From positions 1-5,120 of the forward strand of contig JANJWY010000219.1 of the NCBI GenBank assembly GCA_024709285.1: 5,120 nucleotides of DNA, written 5' to 3'. A program made the translations under genes and the position numbers. This document shows, in pieces, positions 1 through 5,120 of the stretch (positions are counted from its first letter, which is position 1; each line of letters begins with the position of its first letter). The stretch is from Erysipelotrichaceae bacterium. GTDB lineage: Bacteria > Bacillota_I > Bacilli_A > Erysipelotrichales > Erysipelotrichaceae. The notes beneath the pieces are model-generated. The model did no database searches and had not been told where the DNA came from. It saw only the letters and a program-made list of their open reading frames with translations.

Positions 1-899
1 TCTTTGAAAAGTCTGATCTTGAAGATTATGATGTTGAATGGGTTGAACCGATATCCGCCGATTATCGCGGATACACTGTCTTGGAACTTCCGGCCAACAC
101 GCAAGGATCCATCACACTGATGGCACTCAACATCTTAAAGCGATTCAATCTGGACAATCACCAAAGCATTGACACGATACATAAGCAAATAGAATCAACT
201 AAAATGGCATTTGCGGATGGGTTGGAACATATCAGTGATCCAAGGATCACAGATATTGATTATTTGTTGAGTGATGAATACGGAATTATCCGAGCCAAAC
301 AACTGAAGAAAAAAGCTCAGATTTATACACCTTTGACTCCTCACAGCTCAGGCACCGTATATCTAGCAACCGCGGATAATGAGGGAAATATGGTCTCATT
401 CATTCAAAGCAACTATACCGGGTTTGGCAGTGGGATGGTCATTCCGGGTACTGGGATTGCCATGAACAATCGGGGTGCACAGTTTTCACTGAATGAGAAT
501 CATATCAATGTCGTTGCTCCTAGAAAGAAGACGTTACATACGATCATTCCCGGATTTTTGATGAAAGATGGCGGCGCCATCGGACCCTTTGGAATCATGG
601 GTGGGTTTATGCAACCGCAAGCCCACGTTCAAGTTCTATCTCACATGATTGACTTTCACTTGAATCCACAAGCAGCCTTGGATGTACCGCGCTGGCAGTG
701 GATTGAGGGTAAGAAGATATGGGTGGAGGAGAGTTTTGATCGGAAGCTGATGAAACAATTGATTCGTCGCGGACATGAGGTAGAAGTGTCAAAACAGGTC
801 GGCTCCTTTGGACGCGGACAGGTCATCCTGAGGCTTAATAATGGTACGTTGATAGGGGGATGTGAGTCTCGTACAGACAGTAATATTGCTTGTTATTAG
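1..899 (+). CDS. Gamma-glutamyltransferase-family protein, C-terminal part (5' truncated)
   Basis: The frame is open from the left edge (first whole codon at 3), giving about 298 residues up to the TAG at 897-899; the N-terminal half lies outside the window. TTG at 81 is an internal Leu codon, because family-like sequence (DYRGYTVLELPANTQG) runs straight through it. Members of this Ntn-hydrolase superfamily self-cleave before a Thr that becomes the nucleophile of the small subunit. Here that Thr is at 354-356 in SSGTVYLATAD, followed by NEGNMVS. The later signatures SFIQSNYTGFGSG (396-434), NNRG, LHTIIPGF and GGFMQPQAHVQV resemble the YwrD/HpxW-like branch more than classical GGT, which has an SSM motif where HT is found here (537-542). 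The natural substrate is therefore uncertain: gamma-glutamyl compounds or another amide. The C-terminus (GGCESRTDSNIACY) is a degenerate form of the usual G-x-DPR-x-DG ending. The gene is separated from glgC by a terminator and has no evident link to glycogen metabolism. Family confidence is high; substrate confidence is low. Confidence 0.9.
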   Translation, partial: FEKSDLEDYDVEWVEPISADYRGYTVLELPANTQGSITLMALNILKRFNLDNHQSIDTIHKQIESTKMAFADGLEHISDPRITDIDYLLSDEYGIIRAKQLKKKAQIYTPLTPHSSGTVYLATADNEGNMVSFIQSNYTGFGSGMVIPGTGIAMNNRGAQFSLNENHINVVAPRKKTLHTIIPGFLMKDGGAIGPFGIMGGFMQPQAHVQVLSHMIDFHLNPQAALDVPRWQWIEGKKIWVEESFDRKLMKQLIRRGHEVEVSKQVGSFGRGQVILRLNNGTLIGGCESRTDSNIACY

Positions 900-905
900 G
901 GTATT

Positions 906-928
906 AAAGGCACATTCGTGCCTTTTTT
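906..928 (+). terminator. Intrinsic terminator after the gamma-glutamyltransferase-like gene
   Basis: AAAGGCAC (906-913) pairs perfectly with GTGCCTTT (918-925) around a 4-nt ATTC loop, and the T-run spans 923-928. It begins 7 bp after the stop codon, so it should end that transcript and isolate the glg operon. The opposite strand also shows an A/T-flanked stem, but no minus-strand gene needs it. Confidence 0.88.
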
Positions 929-940
929 GATTTTGTTGCC

Positions 941-969
941 TTTTATCTCAACCGTTTAACAGTTATAAT
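941..969 (+). promoter_or_regulatory. Probable sigma-A promoter of the glgCDA operon
   Basis: A perfect -10 hexamer TATAAT lies at 964-969. With a 17-bp spacer the -35 position would be TTTTAT (941-946), a poor match to TTGACA. TTGCCT at 936-941 is a better hexamer but would need a 22-bp spacer. Transcription would start near 976, giving a leader of roughly 37 nt before the glgC ATG. A strong -10 with a weak -35 is compatible with an activator-dependent promoter, which is an inference. Confidence 0.65.
950..964. repeat. Two tandem AACNGTT dyads in the glgC promoter (candidate operator)
   Basis: AACCGTT (950-956) and AACAGTT (958-964) are each palindromic apart from the central base and repeat with an 8-bp period. 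They fill the -10/-35 spacer and touch the first base of the -10 box. The position suits an operator for a regulator of glycogen synthesis, but no regulator is identifiable, and such short motifs can arise by chance in AT-rich DNA. Confidence 0.35.
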
Positions 970-997
970 GAAAGTAAGAAGACAAACACATCATCAT

Positions 998-1005
998 AGG
1001 AGGAG
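998..1005 (+). promoter_or_regulatory. Ribosome binding site that fixes the glgC start
   Basis: AGGAGGAG, near-perfect complementarity to the 16S 3' end, stands 7 nt before the ATG at 1013. An in-frame upstream ATG at 968 overlaps the TATAAT box, has no Shine-Dalgarno sequence and would add a non-conserved basic/His-rich leader of 15 residues. The site at 998-1005 therefore selects 1013. Confidence 0.9.
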
Positions 1006-1012
1006 AATCGCT

Positions 1013-2137
1013 ATGCGACAAAACCAAATGTTAGGAATGATTTTGGCTGGGGGACGCGGAACGAGGTTGGAAGAATTAACGACGAAGGTAGCAAAACCGG
1101 CGGTTTTTTTCGGTGGGAAATACCGCATCATCGACTTTCCGTTAAGCAATTGTGCCAATTCCGGCGTCAATGTAGTGGGAGTATTGACTCAGTATGAATC
1201 CGTATTGCTTAACTCATACGTAGCCCAAGATCAACGCTGGGGATTGGATGCCAAAGACAGCGGAATTTTCGTATTACCGCCGCGGGAAAAGTCGGATGGC
1301 TTTGGGATGTATCGCGGAACGGCGGATGCGATCACACAGAACATTGATTTTATTGATCAATATAACCCGGAATACGTATTGATTCTCTCCGGGGATCACA
1401 TTTATAAAATGGACTACTCCCAAATGTTGGCGGAGCATAAGGCGAAGAAGGCCGATGTGACGATCGCTGTTTTGGAAGTAACACTGAAGGAAGCTTCACG
1501 CTTTGGGATTATGAATGTCGATGCGGAAGACCGCATCTATGAATTTGAGGAAAAACCGAAACAGCCCAAGAGCAATCTGGCCTCGATGGGAATCTATATT
1601 TTCTCGTGGAAACTGTTGCGTCGGGCCTTGTTGGATGATCTTAAAGAGAAAGATTCGGCGCATGACTTTGGGAAGAATATCATTCCGGGCATGTTAGAAT
1701 CGGGTAAGCGGTTATTTGCCTGGCGGTTTAAGGGATATTGGAAAGATGTCGGTACCATCGACAGCTTATGGGAGTCCAACATGGACTTACTCGATGAGTC
1801 CAATACCCTGGACATCATGGATCCTTCGTGGCGCATCTATACCGAAGACGTCGCGGCTCCTCCACAGTTCATTCAGGAACATGCTTCCGTTAAGCGCAGT
1901 ATCATCAATCAAGGGTGCGTCATCGACGGTACGATCATTAACTCCGTATTGTTTACCAATGTCGTCGTTGAGGAGGGTGCCGTGGTCAAAGATGCGGTCA
2001 TCATGCCTAACTCAATCATTCGTAAAGGGGCGATCGTTCAGCGATGCATCGTAGCAGAGGATATTGAAATCAGAGAAAACGCCGTGGTCGGTGATGCTCA
2101 CAGTGAGCTTATTGAGCTTGTGGCGAAGAATCGCTAG
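1013..2137 (+). CDS. glgC: Glucose-1-phosphate adenylyltransferase (ADP-glucose pyrophosphorylase), catalytic subunit GlgC
   Basis: This cytoplasmic enzyme makes ADP-glucose and pyrophosphate from ATP and glucose-1-phosphate, the committed step of bacterial glycogen synthesis. The 374-residue protein matches the size of Firmicutes GlgC and is shorter than E. coli GlgC at both ends. The nucleotidyltransferase domain carries the pyrophosphorylase signature at residues 12-31 (AGGRGTRL, then AKPAV), GKYRIIDFPLSNC (35-47), MYRGTADA (99-106), SGDHIYKMDY (126-135, metal-binding Asp128), EKP at 180-182 (Lys181 corresponds to the glucose-1-phosphate-binding Lys195 of E. coli), SMGIYIF (191-197), HDFGKN (217-222) and YWKDVGT (242-248). 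Lys25 aligns with the E. coli allosteric residue Lys39. From about residue 285 the sequence becomes hexapeptide-like (INQGCVIDGTIINSVLF), the left-handed beta-helix used in oligomerisation. All key active-site residues are present. It is the first gene of glgCDA, 14 bp ahead of glgD, with which it probably forms a heterotetramer. Confidence 0.97.
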   Translation: MRQNQMLGMILAGGRGTRLEELTTKVAKPAVFFGGKYRIIDFPLSNCANSGVNVVGVLTQYESVLLNSYVAQDQRWGLDAKDSGIFVLPPREKSDGFGMYRGTADAITQNIDFIDQYNPEYVLILSGDHIYKMDYSQMLAEHKAKKADVTIAVLEVTLKEASRFGIMNVDAEDRIYEFEEKPKQPKSNLASMGIYIFSWKLLRRALLDDLKEKDSAHDFGKNIIPGMLESGKRLFAWRFKGYWKDVGTIDSLWESNMDLLDESNTLDIMDPSWRIYTEDVAAPPQFIQEHASVKRSIINQGCVIDGTIINSVLFTNVVVEEGAVVKDAVIMPNSIIRKGAIVQRCIVAEDIEIRENAVVGDAHSELIELVAKNR

Positions 2138-2151
2138 GGGAGGAAGCACAT

Positions 2152-3267
2152 ATGAATCAAGTACTTGGAATCATTAATTTTGAAGATGCTACGGTCGATG
2201 TCACGGGTTTGGTTAATTACCGGCCGGTACCGTCTCTGACCTTTATGGGACGTTATCGTCTGATTGACTTTGTCATGTCGAACTTTACCAACTCAGGCAT
2301 TTCCAATGTTCAGGTCTATGTCAAAAACAAGCCGCGCTCGGTATACGAACATGTCGGTACCGGCCGTCATTACAACATTAATTCCAAACAGGGCAAGTTG
2401 CGCATCATGCACGGTGAAGAACCGGTTCAGTCGGAAATTTATAATACGGATATCAATGCGTTTAACTCAAATATTCAGTTTATCGAAGAAGCGAAGGCGA
2501 AATATGTCATCATCGCTCCGAGCTATATGGTATATACCATTGACTTCTCCACCGTGTTGGCATCACACAAAGTGAACAAAGCGGATATCACGATCGTTTA
2601 TAAACCGACCGAAATGGCGAAGGAATCGTTTATCGGATGTACCGCTCTGTCTCTGGATAAAGAAAAACGGGTCATTGCTTCAGAGATCAATCTTGGCAAA
2701 AGCAAAAGCCGGAATATCTCGTTGGAAGCTTATGTGATGAGTCGTGAGCTGTTTCTTGAGTTGATCGGACTGGCACATAAGACCAGTTCGGTGTACTGGC
2801 TCAAAGATATCATCCGCGACAATTATGACCGTTTTGTAGTGAAGGGATTTATGGTTCGAGGGTTGGTTTATCCAATCAACAACTTGGCTGAATATCAACG
2901 GGCTAATTTGGAATTGACCAATTATGCCAATGCGAAACAATTGTTTGATCCGATGTGGCCGATCATGACGCGCACCTCGGATTCTCCTCCGACACATTAC
3001 GGTGAAAACGCGGTGGTCGTCGGATCATCGATTTCCAACGGATGCAAAATCGAGGGAACTGTCATCAACAGTGTCATCGGGCGTGGCGTTGTCATCAAAC
3101 CGGGAGCCGTGGTTATCAATTCAATTTTACTGCCGGGAGTCATCGTAGGTAATGACAGCCATTTGGAATATGTCATCGTGGATAAAAATTCGAAGGTTTT
3201 GGAAGTTAAGGAATTGAAGGGTGAATTCAGACAGCCGATCTATGTAAAACGACGCGATCGGATATAA
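2152..3267 (+). CDS. glgD: GlgD, non-catalytic regulatory subunit of ADP-glucose pyrophosphorylase
   Basis: This 371-residue GlgC paralogue keeps the family fold but has lost the active site. The glycine-rich GGRGTRL loop is replaced by NFEDATVDVTGL (9-20). The metal-binding GDH is replaced by SYM (124-126), putting Tyr125 at the catalytic Asp position. The EKP motif is gone around INLGKS. Fold landmarks remain: GRYRLIDFVMSNFTNSG (33-49), the C-terminal repeat stretch beginning near VVGSSISNGCKIEGTVINSVI, and overall co-linearity with the upstream gene. In characterised Firmicutes, GlgD alone is inactive and pairs with GlgC, raising activity or tuning its response. Start: ATG at 2152 follows GGGAGG (2138-2143) by 8 nt, and the N-terminus MNQVLGII aligns with the glgC start. 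It lies 14 bp after glgC and 12 bp before glgA, in the same frame of work as the rest of the operon. Identification is secure; its regulatory effect here is inferred. Confidence 0.95.
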   Translation: MNQVLGIINFEDATVDVTGLVNYRPVPSLTFMGRYRLIDFVMSNFTNSGISNVQVYVKNKPRSVYEHVGTGRHYNINSKQGKLRIMHGEEPVQSEIYNTDINAFNSNIQFIEEAKAKYVIIAPSYMVYTIDFSTVLASHKVNKADITIVYKPTEMAKESFIGCTALSLDKEKRVIASEINLGKSKSRNISLEAYVMSRELFLELIGLAHKTSSVYWLKDIIRDNYDRFVVKGFMVRGLVYPINNLAEYQRANLELTNYANAKQLFDPMWPIMTRTSDSPPTHYGENAVVVGSSISNGCKIEGTVINSVIGRGVVIKPGAVVINSILLPGVIVGNDSHLEYVIVDKNSKVLEVKELKGEFRQPIYVKRRDRI

Positions 3268-3279
3268 GGAGGACGTACT

Positions 3280-4716
3280 ATGACAAGAATATGCTTTGTA
3301 GCATCGGAAAGCTTGCCGTTTATTAAGAGCGGCGGACTGGCAGATGTGGTCGGTTCGCTTCCTCAAGAACTTCTTAAAAAAGGGTATGAGGTTCGGGTAT
3401 TCTTGCCGATGTATCAGAAGGTAGCACTGAAGTTTCGCGACAAAATGGAGCGTAAGACCGGATTTCAAATCCACGTCGGCAACATTCATACCTACGCTAC
3501 GATTTTCGAATATGTTCATCAGGGGGTGACTTTTAACTTTGTCGAGCATGCCGGCTATTTTGAGCGTGAAGGACTGTATGGTTATCCGGATGATGGGGAA
3601 CGTTTCGCCTATTTCTCCCATGCTGTCTTGATGTCCTTTGGCTTTTTGGATTACTTCCCGGATGTCGTTCATTCGCATGACTGGCATACCGGTATGATTC
3701 CGGTATTGTGCAATCAGTATTACGGTCATGATGAACGCTATAAGAAAATCAAGCATGTATATACGATTCATAATCTGGCTTACCAAGGCAACTTCCATGG
3801 CGATATGCTTCAGAGCTGTCTGGGATTGCCGATGGCACTTTTGTATGACGGCACATTGCATTTCAATGATGGTATCAGCTTTATGAAGGCCGGTATTCTA
3901 TATGCAAATAAGATTACGACTGTATCGCCAAGCTACGCACAGGAAATACTGACTCCCCAATTTGGTGAGAAAATGGAAGAAGTGTTGCGTTTCAGAAAGC
4001 CGGATTTAGTAGGGATTGTCAACGGCATCGATGTGGATGCCTGGGATCCGCAATCCGATCCGGCTTTGACTGAGAAGTACAGTGCGAAGAAAATTGCCGG
4101 AAAAGTTAAGAATAAATTGGCTATTCAACGGGAAATGGGACTGCGCGAAGCGAAGGACGTATTTGTGGTTGCGATGGTCTCACGCTTGACCTGGCAAAAA
4201 GGCGTTCATTTGATCATTGAACGTATGGCTGATATTATGGGATTGGATTTACAGTTAATGGTGTTGGGTTCCGGTGAACATCACATGGAATCGCAGCTGA
4301 AGTTTATGGAAGAAAAATATCGTCAGCGCATGGTGTTTTACAGCGGATACAACGAAGAGTTGGCCCATCGCATGTATGCCGGGGCGGATTTACTGTTGAT
4401 GCCATCACTGTTTGAGCCGTGCGGCATCAGTCAGCTGATTGCGATGCGCTATGGCACATTGCCGCTGGTCCGTGAGACCGGTGGTCTTAAGGATACCGTA
4501 ACGCCGGCCAACCTGGAAACATTTGAAGGAACAGGTTTCAGTTTTGCGCAGTTTAACAGCGACGATTTGTATCATGTGCTGCGCATTGCTACCTTTGCTT
4601 TCTATCAGAAGTCCAAAGGATTTAAGCAGTTGATGATCAATGCGATGAGCAAAGATGTCAGTTGGCAGAAGTCGGCGGACGAATATGCAAAAGTCTATTC
4701 GGATTGTTTGAAATAG
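3280..4716 (+). CDS. glgA: Glycogen synthase (ADP-glucose-dependent, GT5 family)
   Basis: This cytoplasmic glycosyltransferase moves glucose from ADP-glucose to the non-reducing end of an alpha-1,4-glucan, using the product of GlgC/GlgD encoded just upstream. The protein has 478 residues, essentially the full length of bacterial GlgA (about 477 in E. coli). The N-terminal Rossmann domain has KSGGLADVVGSLP (16-28; Lys16 and the GGL loop bind ADP-glucose), HSHDWHTG (131-138) and YTIHNLAYQG. A linker with TVSPSYAQEI and NGIDVDAWDP leads to the second Rossmann domain, with VSRLTWQKG (300-308; Arg302 and Lys307 contact the nucleotide phosphates), LGSGE, and PSLFEPCGISQL, in which Glu379 corresponds to the essential E. 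coli Glu377, followed by YGTLPLVRETGGLKDTV. Start: AGGAGG (3267-3272) overlaps the glgD stop and lies 7 nt before the ATG, so translation is probably coupled to glgD. It is the last gene of the operon, and no active-site residue is missing. Confidence 0.97.
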   Translation: MTRICFVASESLPFIKSGGLADVVGSLPQELLKKGYEVRVFLPMYQKVALKFRDKMERKTGFQIHVGNIHTYATIFEYVHQGVTFNFVEHAGYFEREGLYGYPDDGERFAYFSHAVLMSFGFLDYFPDVVHSHDWHTGMIPVLCNQYYGHDERYKKIKHVYTIHNLAYQGNFHGDMLQSCLGLPMALLYDGTLHFNDGISFMKAGILYANKITTVSPSYAQEILTPQFGEKMEEVLRFRKPDLVGIVNGIDVDAWDPQSDPALTEKYSAKKIAGKVKNKLAIQREMGLREAKDVFVVAMVSRLTWQKGVHLIIERMADIMGLDLQLMVLGSGEHHMESQLKFMEEKYRQRMVFYSGYNEELAHRMYAGADLLLMPSLFEPCGISQLIAMRYGTLPLVRETGGLKDTVTPANLETFEGTGFSFAQFNSDDLYHVLRIATFAFYQKSKGFKQLMINAMSKDVSWQKSADEYAKVYSDCLK

Positions 4717-4736
4717 GGCTTTAAATGCCCTTTTTT
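4715..4736 (+). terminator. Short intrinsic terminator at the end of glgCDA
   Basis: AGGGC (4715-4719) pairs with GCCCT (4727-4731) around a 7-nt A/T loop, and the T-run spans 4731-4736. The stem is only 5 bp and its left arm includes the last two bases of the glgA TAG, so ribosomes reaching the stop codon could interfere with folding. Some read-through into pgk is possible. Confidence 0.7.
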
Positions 4737-4745
4737 CTTGAAAAA

Positions 4746-4759
4746 TGTAAGCGCTTAAT
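4746..4759. promoter_or_regulatory. CcpA-type cre-like site upstream of pgk
   Basis: TGTAAGCGCTTAAT matches the Bacillus cre consensus TGWAARCGYTWNCW at every specified position except the penultimate C, where it has A. The core AAGCGCTT is a perfect palindrome. Its centre is about 75 bp before the predicted pgk transcription start, upstream of the -35 box, a placement more typical of CcpA activation than of roadblock repression. It could also act on read-through from glgA. CcpA itself is not in the window. Confidence 0.6.
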
Positions 4760-4777
4760 TTGTGAATAGTTGCACAT
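4760..4777. promoter_or_regulatory. Rex-box-like site upstream of pgk
   Basis: TTGTGAATAGTTGCACAT fits the 18-bp Rex operator layout TTGTGAA-N4-TTCACAA. The left half-site is exact and the right half has 5 of 7 bases. Rex is the NADH/NAD+-sensing repressor of many Gram-positive bacteria, and glycolytic genes are among its known targets. The site directly abuts the cre-like sequence and ends 15 bp before the -35 box. A CRP-like reading (TGTG-N8-CACA) is also possible but less likely in this type of organism. Confidence 0.5.
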
Positions 4778-4792
4778 TATATTGGTTTTTCG

Positions 4793-4821
4793 TTGATACC
4801 CAAACGATAAAATGCTATAAT
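4793..4821 (+). promoter_or_regulatory. Strong sigma-A promoter of pgk, with extended -10
   Basis: TTGATA (4793-4798) and TATAAT (4816-4821) are separated by exactly 17 bp. TG at 4813-4814, one base before the -10 hexamer, makes it an extended -10. The predicted start is near 4828, giving a leader of about 20 nt. This is the best promoter in the window, as expected for a highly expressed glycolytic gene. Confidence 0.88.
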
Positions 4822-4847
4822 TCATGTGGTTAAAGGAGGATTAGAAT

Positions 4848-5120
4848 ATGGCAAAAATGACCGTACGCGATCTTGATGTAAAAGGTAAAAAGGTGATTGT
4901 CCGTGTCGATTTTAACGTTCCGATCAAGGAAGGCAAAATCAAAGATGACAACCGCATCGTACAAGCCCTGCCGACCATCAATTATTTGGTTGAGCATGGC
5001 GCAAAAGTGATTTTGATGTCGCATTTAGGGAAGGTCGACCATAAGGATCCGGTGCAAAAAGCAGCCGATATGGCTAAGAACAATATGGCTCCGGTGGCTG
5101 TCCGTTTGGCAGAATTGGTC
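4848..5120 (+). CDS. pgk: Phosphoglycerate kinase, N-terminal part (3' truncated)
   Basis: This cytoplasmic glycolytic enzyme converts 1,3-bisphosphoglycerate and ADP to 3-phosphoglycerate and ATP. Only 91 codons of a protein usually close to 400 residues are in the window; the frame is open at the right edge. The N-terminal 3-phosphoglycerate-binding domain is clear: VIVRVDFNVP (16-25; Asp21 and Asn23), GKIKDDNRI with Arg36, ALPTINYL, GAKVILMSHLGK (51-62; His59), then KNNMAPVAVRLAEL. The Arg usually found after SHLG is Lys62. The start is supported by AAAGGAGG (4832-4839), 8 nt before the ATG, and by the short standard N-terminus. An ATG at codon 4 is less well spaced. Pgk is separated from glgA by a terminator and has its own promoter; cre-like and Rex-like sites upstream suggest control by carbon and redox state. 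No gap gene precedes it here, unlike the common gap-pgk arrangement. Confidence 0.97.
   Translation, partial: MAKMTVRDLDVKGKKVIVRVDFNVPIKEGKIKDDNRIVQALPTINYLVEHGAKVILMSHLGKVDHKDPVQKAADMAKNNMAPVAVRLAELV

Noticed and set aside
81..83. TTG as a start codon for the gamma-glutamyltransferase-like gene.
   Set aside because: The frame is open to the left edge with family-like sequence across this codon and no Shine-Dalgarno sequence, so it is an internal Leu.
947..960. A possible cre site around ACCGTTTAAC in the glgC promoter.
   Set aside because: Only about half of the specified positions match the consensus, and the left half is almost entirely wrong.
968..1012. An upstream in-frame ATG extending GlgC by 15 residues.
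   Set aside because: The ATG overlaps the TATAAT box, lacks a ribosome binding site and adds a non-conserved basic/His-rich leader; 1013 has an ideal AGGAGG.
1515..2054. Short alternative-frame open frames on both strands inside glgC.
   Set aside because: They are overlapping shadows of a conserved gene with no ribosome binding site or domain.
3127..3861. A 244-codon open frame on the minus strand across the glgD-glgA junction.
   Set aside because: It lies wholly antisense to two strongly conserved genes, has no recognisable domain and is explained by codon bias of the + strand genes.
4830..5024. A 64-codon minus-strand open frame over the start of pgk.
   Set aside because: It is antisense to the clearly coding pgk N-terminus and its protein shows no recognisable features.

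Overview
The window looks like chromosomal core-metabolism DNA from a Bacillota (Firmicutes) bacterium of moderate-to-low GC. The evidence is strong AGGAGG-type ribosome binding sites, short intergenic gaps, simple hairpin-plus-T-run terminators, consensus sigma-A-like promoters, and above all a paired glgC-glgD arrangement, which is a Firmicutes trait. A placement in Erysipelotrichia or a nearby class is possible, but that is a guess. All genes lie on the + strand.

Layout. Positions 1-899 hold the C-terminal part of a gamma-glutamyltransferase-superfamily enzyme, cut by the left edge and closed by an intrinsic terminator at 906-928. A 113-bp intergenic region follows, with a consensus -10 box and two tandem AACNGTT dyads. 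Next is a tight three-gene operon: glgC (1013-2137, ADP-glucose pyrophosphorylase), glgD (2152-3267, a degenerate non-catalytic GlgC paralogue) and glgA (3280-4716, glycogen synthase). The gaps are 14 and 12 bp, and a short hairpin terminator overlaps the glgA stop codon. A 131-bp regulatory region (4717-4847) follows, then the start of pgk (4848 to the right edge, phosphoglycerate kinase).

How the genes work together. GlgC, probably in complex with GlgD, makes ADP-glucose from glucose-1-phosphate and ATP. GlgA transfers the glucose to a growing alpha-1,4-glucan. The operon therefore encodes the supply and elongation half of glycogen synthesis. No branching enzyme (glgB) or phosphorylase (glgP) follows glgA. 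Pgk is glycolytic and has its own strong promoter. Upstream of that promoter lie a CcpA/cre-like sequence and, directly abutting it, a Rex-box-like sequence, which suggests joint control by carbon status and NADH/NAD+ ratio.

I see no mobile element, CRISPR array, RNA gene or unknown multi-gene system. The coding content is ordinary; the most interesting parts are the two short regulatory regions.
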